From Legionella_A sp049239925 (GTDB lineage: Bacteria > Pseudomonadota > Gammaproteobacteria > Legionellales > Legionellaceae), in the NCBI GenBank assembly GCA_049239925.1, contig JBMLTO010000078.1, forward strand, positions 1 through 8,495: 8,495 bases of DNA. Reading direction: 5' to 3'. Under the pieces are notes generated by a model, which saw only the letters and a program-made list of their open reading frames with translations, had not been told where the DNA came from and did no database searches. The position numbers and the translations under genes are program-made. This document shows, piece after piece, positions 5,244 to 8,495 of this stretch. Positions within the stretch are counted from its first letter, which is position 1, and each line of letters starts with the position of its first letter.

Positions 5244-6818
5244 ATGAAAAAAATTATGCAAAGACCCATTATCATTTTGGATTTCGGTTCTCAATATACT
5301 CAGTTAATCGCTAGACGAATACGAGACATGGGGGTTTATTGTGAAATATATCCTTACAAAATGAGCGAAACATTATTCATTGAAAAAAAATCCTGCGGTA
5401 TTATTCTATCTGGTGGACCCGCAACAGTGACATTTGCAACCAATCCATCTCCCCCTGATTGGGTTTTTAATTGTGGCCTTCCCGTGTTAGGTATTTGTTA
5501 TGGAATGCAGGTGATGGCTGTTCAACTAGGTGGACAAGTATGCACCTCAGCTGTACAAGAGTTTGGTTATGCTGAACTGCGACTACATGGCACATCAACG
5601 TTATTTAATAACATTTCGGATCGAACCTCTACAGGCGGACAATTGTTGTTAGACGTATGGATGAGTCATGGTGATCAAGTGACTCAATTACCGCAAGGTT
5701 TCGAACTCATGGGTGAAACCGAGAATACTCCTATTGCGGCTATGGCTAATAAGGCACGACATTGGTATGGTGTACAATTTCATCCCGAAGTAACACACAC
5801 CACTCAAGGAGCCAATCTATTACGGCGTTTTGTTATTGATATTTGTTGTGCGGAGAGCCAATGGACAGCAACCAATATCATTCAGCAAGCGATTAGCAAT
5901 ATACGCGAACAAGTTGGTCAACAAAAAGTGCTATTGGGGTTATCGGGTGGGGTAGATTCATCCGTGGTAGCTTGCTTACTACATAAAGCCATTGGCAAGC
6001 AATTAATTTGTGTATTTGTCGATACTGGTTTATTGCGTTTTAAAGAAAGTGAACAAGTTTTAGCTATGTTTTCCGGGCATATGGGGTTAAATATCACAGT
6101 GGTGAGTGCTGAACAGCTATTTTTGAAAGCATTAGATGGCATCACTTGTCCAGAACAAAAACGTAAAATAATTGGCCATACTTTTGTTGAGGTTTTTGAA
6201 CAGCATGCAGCAGCTATTCCTGATATTAAATGGTTGGCTCAAGGCACTATTTATCCTGATGTGATTGAATCCGCTGGAGGAGATTTGACTGGATCGGAAG
6301 TGATTAAATCCCATCATAATGTTGGTGGTTTACCATCAAAAATGAACCTTCAATTACTTGAACCTATTCGTGAACTATTTAAAGATGAAGTGAGGAAAAT
6401 AGGGTTGCAGTTAGGGTTACCACACGAGATGATTGATAGGCATCCTTTTCCTGGGCCAGGGCTTGGCGTTCGTATTCTGGGCGAGGTAAAAAAAGAGTAT
6501 GCTGATATTTTACGAGCCGCGGATGCAATATTTATTGAAGAGTTATATGCAGCAGGCCTTTATCACAAAATCAGTCAAGCATTTGCTGTTTTTTTACCTA
6601 TTAAGAGTGTAGGAGTAGTTGGTGACGGTCGGCGTTATGAGTATGTAATTTGTTTGCGCGCTATAGAAACAATCGATTTCATGACGGCACATTGGGCTCA
6701 CTTACCGTGGGATTTTTTAGCTAAGGTTTCTAATCGCATCATTAATGAAGTTGCACGTGTGTCCCGAGTGACATACGACATCTCTGGTAAGCCTCCCGCT
6801 ACTATTGAGTGGGAGTAA
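5244..6818 (+). CDS. guaA: GMP synthase (glutamine-hydrolysing) GuaA
   Basis: GuaA converts XMP to GMP with ATP and glutamine, completing the branch begun by GuaB. The class I amidotransferase domain spans about residues 8-200. Its nucleophile is Cys85 in GICYGMQ, with His180 and Glu182 in FHPE forming the triad. The ATP pyrophosphatase domain follows, with the PP-loop LSGGVDSS at 233-240. The C-terminal dimerisation domain has the signature HPFPGPGLGVRILGE near 400-414 and ends in the conserved KPPATIEWE. Length is 524 aa against 525 in E. coli, and all motifs look intact. The first ATG (5244) lacks a good Shine-Dalgarno; an ATG four codons on (5256) is an alternative that would give 520 aa. 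No terminator is visible just after the gene. Confidence 0.98.
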   Translation: MKKIMQRPIIILDFGSQYTQLIARRIRDMGVYCEIYPYKMSETLFIEKKSCGIILSGGPATVTFATNPSPPDWVFNCGLPVLGICYGMQVMAVQLGGQVCTSAVQEFGYAELRLHGTSTLFNNISDRTSTGGQLLLDVWMSHGDQVTQLPQGFELMGETENTPIAAMANKARHWYGVQFHPEVTHTTQGANLLRRFVIDICCAESQWTATNIIQQAISNIREQVGQQKVLLGLSGGVDSSVVACLLHKAIGKQLICVFVDTGLLRFKESEQVLAMFSGHMGLNITVVSAEQLFLKALDGITCPEQKRKIIGHTFVEVFEQHAAAIPDIKWLAQGTIYPDVIESAGGDLTGSEVIKSHHNVGGLPSKMNLQLLEPIRELFKDEVRKIGLQLGLPHEMIDRHPFPGPGLGVRILGEVKKEYADILRAADAIFIEELYAAGLYHKISQAFAVFLPIKSVGVVGDGRRYEYVICLRAIETIDFMTAHWAHLPWDFLAKVSNRIINEVARVSRVTYDISGKPPATIEWE

Positions 6819-7014
6819 GTATAAACAGCATTTTATGTCAATACGCCCTAGTATCGATGATGCTGGTGAGCCGATTGATAAAGATTCAACGCATTTGCGC
6901 TCAAGATATCTAAGGTATCATGCATTATTGTATGGATGCTTTACTGACCGATAACTAATTTTCCATACAGCTTAGAAGCGTTTTTATCGTGTATTTATAC
7001 AAGATTACTACCAA

Positions 7015-7488
7015 ATGGACATAATGATGTGCTCTGATCAATTTTGGATGCGGAAGGCCTATCAGCTAGCTCTGCACGCTCAAGCTCAAGGTGAGGTGCC
7101 TGTTGGGGCAGTGTTAGTTGATGAAAATAATATGTTAATAGGGCAAGGTTGGAATCGAGTTATACAAGATCATGATCCTTGTGCCCATGCTGAAATGATT
7201 GCAATCAAAGCTGCTGCGAACCTTCTTGGTAATTATCGTTTAGCTAATACGACTCTTTATGTCACACTGGAGCCATGTTGTATGTGTGCTGGTGCCATGA
7301 TCCACGCGCGGATAGCGCGGCTAGTGTTTGCTACCCGAGATTTTAAAGGTGGTGCAGCTGGTTCGCTATGTAATTTGTTACAAGGCTATCCTTTAAATCA
7401 TAGGATACAAATTGATGAGGGCATTTTGCAACGTGAATCAGAAAATTTGCTTAGGGATTTTTTTTCTGCCCAGCGAAGGCTAGGTTAA
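7015..7488 (+). CDS. tadA: tRNA-specific adenosine deaminase TadA
   Basis: TadA deaminates adenosine 34 of tRNA-Arg(ACG) to inosine so that one tRNA reads CGU, CGC and CGA. The cytidine-deaminase fold shows both zinc motifs: HAE at residues 58-60 (zinc ligand His58, proton shuttle Glu60) and PCCMC at 87-91 (zinc ligands Cys88 and Cys91). GEVPVGAVLV (26-35) and the motif around residues 106-117, ATRDFKGGAAGS, are typical of TadA rather than of free-nucleoside deaminases. Length is 157 aa, near the family norm. The first ATG is 7015; ATGs at 7024 and 7027 are equally possible since no ribosome-binding site decides. It lies 196 bases after guaA on the same strand and converges on map. Confidence 0.95.
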   Translation: MDIMMCSDQFWMRKAYQLALHAQAQGEVPVGAVLVDENNMLIGQGWNRVIQDHDPCAHAEMIAIKAAANLLGNYRLANTTLYVTLEPCCMCAGAMIHARIARLVFATRDFKGGAAGSLCNLLQGYPLNHRIQIDEGILQRESENLLRDFFSAQRRLG

Positions 7489-7542
7489 ACGATTTCAATG
7501 ACACTACAAGCAGGATAAAATCTCGAGAAATCGCTATTGTTC

Positions 7543-7565
7543 GTTTGCTAGCGTTAGCAGCAAAC
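7543..7565. other. Hairpin in the tadA-map convergent gap
   Basis: GTTTGCT (7543-7549) pairs with AGCAAAC (7559-7565) around a 9-base loop. It has no T run on either side, so it is not a classical terminator. It abuts and shares two bases with the stronger hairpin that follows, so the two structures would compete. Confidence 0.4.
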
Positions 7566-7593
7566 CTAAAGAAGACCTACGGTTTCTTTAGGT
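7564..7593. terminator. Strong hairpin over the end of map, possible bidirectional terminator
   Basis: ACCTAAAGAA (7564-7573) pairs perfectly with TTCTTTAGGT (7584-7593). An inner ACC/GGT extends the stem past a one-base bulge to a three-base loop. It lies between the convergent tadA and map genes and includes the last four codons and stop of map. Location favours a role in ending both transcripts, but no run of T follows on either strand, so it may act by another route or as an mRNA 3' stabiliser. Confidence 0.45.
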
Positions 7594-8365
7594 TGCTTGC
7601 TTCGCGCTCTTCTTCGCGTAGCGTTAATATTTCAACACCATCATCCGTGACTAGTAGAGTATGTTCCCATTGCGCGGATAAACTATGATCTTTTGTTACT
7701 ACTGTCCAATTATCCGGTAAGAGACGAGTATGGTGCCTTCCGATATTAACCATCGGTTCTATTGTGAAGGTCATACCTGGGCGCAATATTTCGCCTGTTC
7801 CTGGTGTTCCATAATGTAGCACTTGTGGATCTTCATGAAAGACTTTTCCTATGCCATGTCCGCAATATTCCCTGACTACGGAACAACGGTTATTTTCTGC
7901 ATGGCGCTGAATTGCATGTCCGATATCACCTAACCTTACGCCAGGTTTGACCATATTGATGCCAATAAAAAGACATTCATGAGCAATATTAATCACATGA
8001 GCCCCTTTAACAGAGGGTTTTCCTACCATAAACATTTTGCTGGTATCACCATGATAGCCATCTTTGATCACTGTAACATCGATATTAATGATATCACCAT
8101 TTTTTAACGCTTTGTTCCCAGGGATACCATGACAAACAACATGATTGATTGATGTGCAAATAGACTTTGGAAAACCATTATAATTCAATGGGGCAGGAAT
8201 AGCTTGTTGGTAGTTAACAATATATTCATGGCAAATTGTATTTAATTCTTCAGTGGTTATCCCTTCTTTTACGTAAGGGCCAATCATTGTTAGCACGTCT
8301 GCTGCGAGCCGACCAGCAATGCGCATTTTTTCAATTTCATCTGTAGTTTTGATTGATATGGGCAT
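7577..8365 (-). CDS. map: Methionine aminopeptidase, type I
   Basis: Map removes the initiator methionine from nascent proteins at the ribosome when the second residue is small. The 262-aa product matches the type I (bacterial, type Ia) length. The five dinuclear metal ligands are visible: Asp96 (NIDVTV), Asp107 (HGDTS), His170 (GHGIG), Glu203 (TIEPM) and Glu234 (QWEHT). His79 in CHGIP is the conserved substrate-contact histidine. Start is the ATG at 8363-8365, matching MPISIKTTDEIEKMR; no clear Shine-Dalgarno precedes it. The common neighbour rpsB is not in the window. The last residues (EEEREASNLKKP) extend slightly past the usual domain end and are partly encoded by the hairpin at 7564-7593. 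Confidence 0.97.
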   Translation of the reverse strand: MPISIKTTDEIEKMRIAGRLAADVLTMIGPYVKEGITTEELNTICHEYIVNYQQAIPAPLNYNGFPKSICTSINHVVCHGIPGNKALKNGDIINIDVTVIKDGYHGDTSKMFMVGKPSVKGAHVINIAHECLFIGINMVKPGVRLGDIGHAIQRHAENNRCSVVREYCGHGIGKVFHEDPQVLHYGTPGTGEILRPGMTFTIEPMVNIGRHHTRLLPDNWTVVTKDHSLSAQWEHTLLVTDDGVEILTLREEEREASNLKKP

Positions 8366-8434
8366 AATAATCTATTTGAAAAATTTCAATGGTAACACAT
8401 GCAAAAAGCTTGGCAATACAAGGGAGCAATAAAC

Positions 8435-8495
8435 TGCAGGGGCTGTCGCATTAAAATTTAATCAATCTGTTGTAGGTTGGGCCTTGGCCTGTAGG
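8435..8495. repeat. Possible dispersed repeat or insertion-sequence end at the window edge
   Basis: The segment ggggctgtcgcatt (about 8438-8451) resembles terminal inverted repeats of some insertion sequences. The edge segment tgtaggttgggcc (about 8471-8483) resembles a small repeat seen between genes in many gammaproteobacteria, usually followed by a matching inverted half. The second half lies beyond the window, so neither idea can be confirmed here. Confidence 0.25.

Noticed and set aside
6835..6954. 39-codon ATG frame between guaA and tadA
   Set aside because: It lacks a Shine-Dalgarno and any known motif and is short enough to occur by chance. It would need conservation in relatives to be called a gene.
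6930..6968. gtatgga / tccatac inverted repeat before tadA, as terminator or operator
   Set aside because: The stem is 7 bases with a 25-base loop and no T run, so it is weak and likely coincidental.
8374..8389. ttgaaa / tttcaa inverted repeat just upstream of map as an operator
   Set aside because: It is only six AT-rich paired bases with a two-base spacer, which is expected by chance in this composition.
1..8495. CRISPR array, tRNA, rRNA or purine riboswitch
   Set aside because: No regularly spaced direct repeats, no cloverleaf-like or rRNA-like segments, and no riboswitch-type conserved core were seen upstream of guaB or elsewhere.

Overview
The window looks like chromosomal DNA of a gammaproteobacterium, probably a member of the Legionellales (Legionella-like). 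This is an inference from the style of the housekeeping proteins, the AT-rich base composition, the dispersed GC-rich palindromic repeats, and a stand-alone cysteine-protease-like gene of the kind found among host-directed proteins in that group. No search was run, so the assignment is tentative.

Layout. Positions 1-360 are a scrapyard of mobile DNA. It holds the tail of a group II intron reverse transcriptase/maturase and a deleted GIY-YIG nuclease-like gene, which sits between two inverted copies of a GC-rich palindromic repeat. Positions 330-1414 (minus strand) carry minD-minE as a translationally overlapped pair without minC next to it. Positions 1415-2077 have no intact gene. They hold the minD promoter, a pair of roughly 33-base inverted repeats about 250 bases apart, and between these a 36-codon fragment that resembles a bactofilin N-terminus. 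Positions 2078-3367 encode a 429-residue protein with a C39-type papain-like Cys/His/Asp triad, the most interesting gene here. Positions 3368-3716 are a gene-free gap with a more GC-rich, possibly relict patch and the guaB promoter.

Positions 3717-6818 are guaB-guaA, the two-enzyme branch from IMP to GMP, 48 bases apart and on the same strand. They are followed by tadA (7015-7488), which makes inosine at the tRNA-Arg wobble base. tadA converges on map (7577-8365, minus), the methionine aminopeptidase. A strong hairpin covers the end of map and the gap. The last 130 bases carry a likely dispersed repeat.

How it fits together. Cell-division placement (MinDE), purine synthesis (GuaBA), tRNA editing (TadA) and N-terminal protein processing (Map) are core functions. 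The accessory content lies in the pieces between and beside them: the two remnants at the left end, the inverted-repeat block where minC might be expected, and the protease-like gene. No complete new multi-gene system is visible. The best candidate for undescribed biology is the C39-like protein at 2078-3367.
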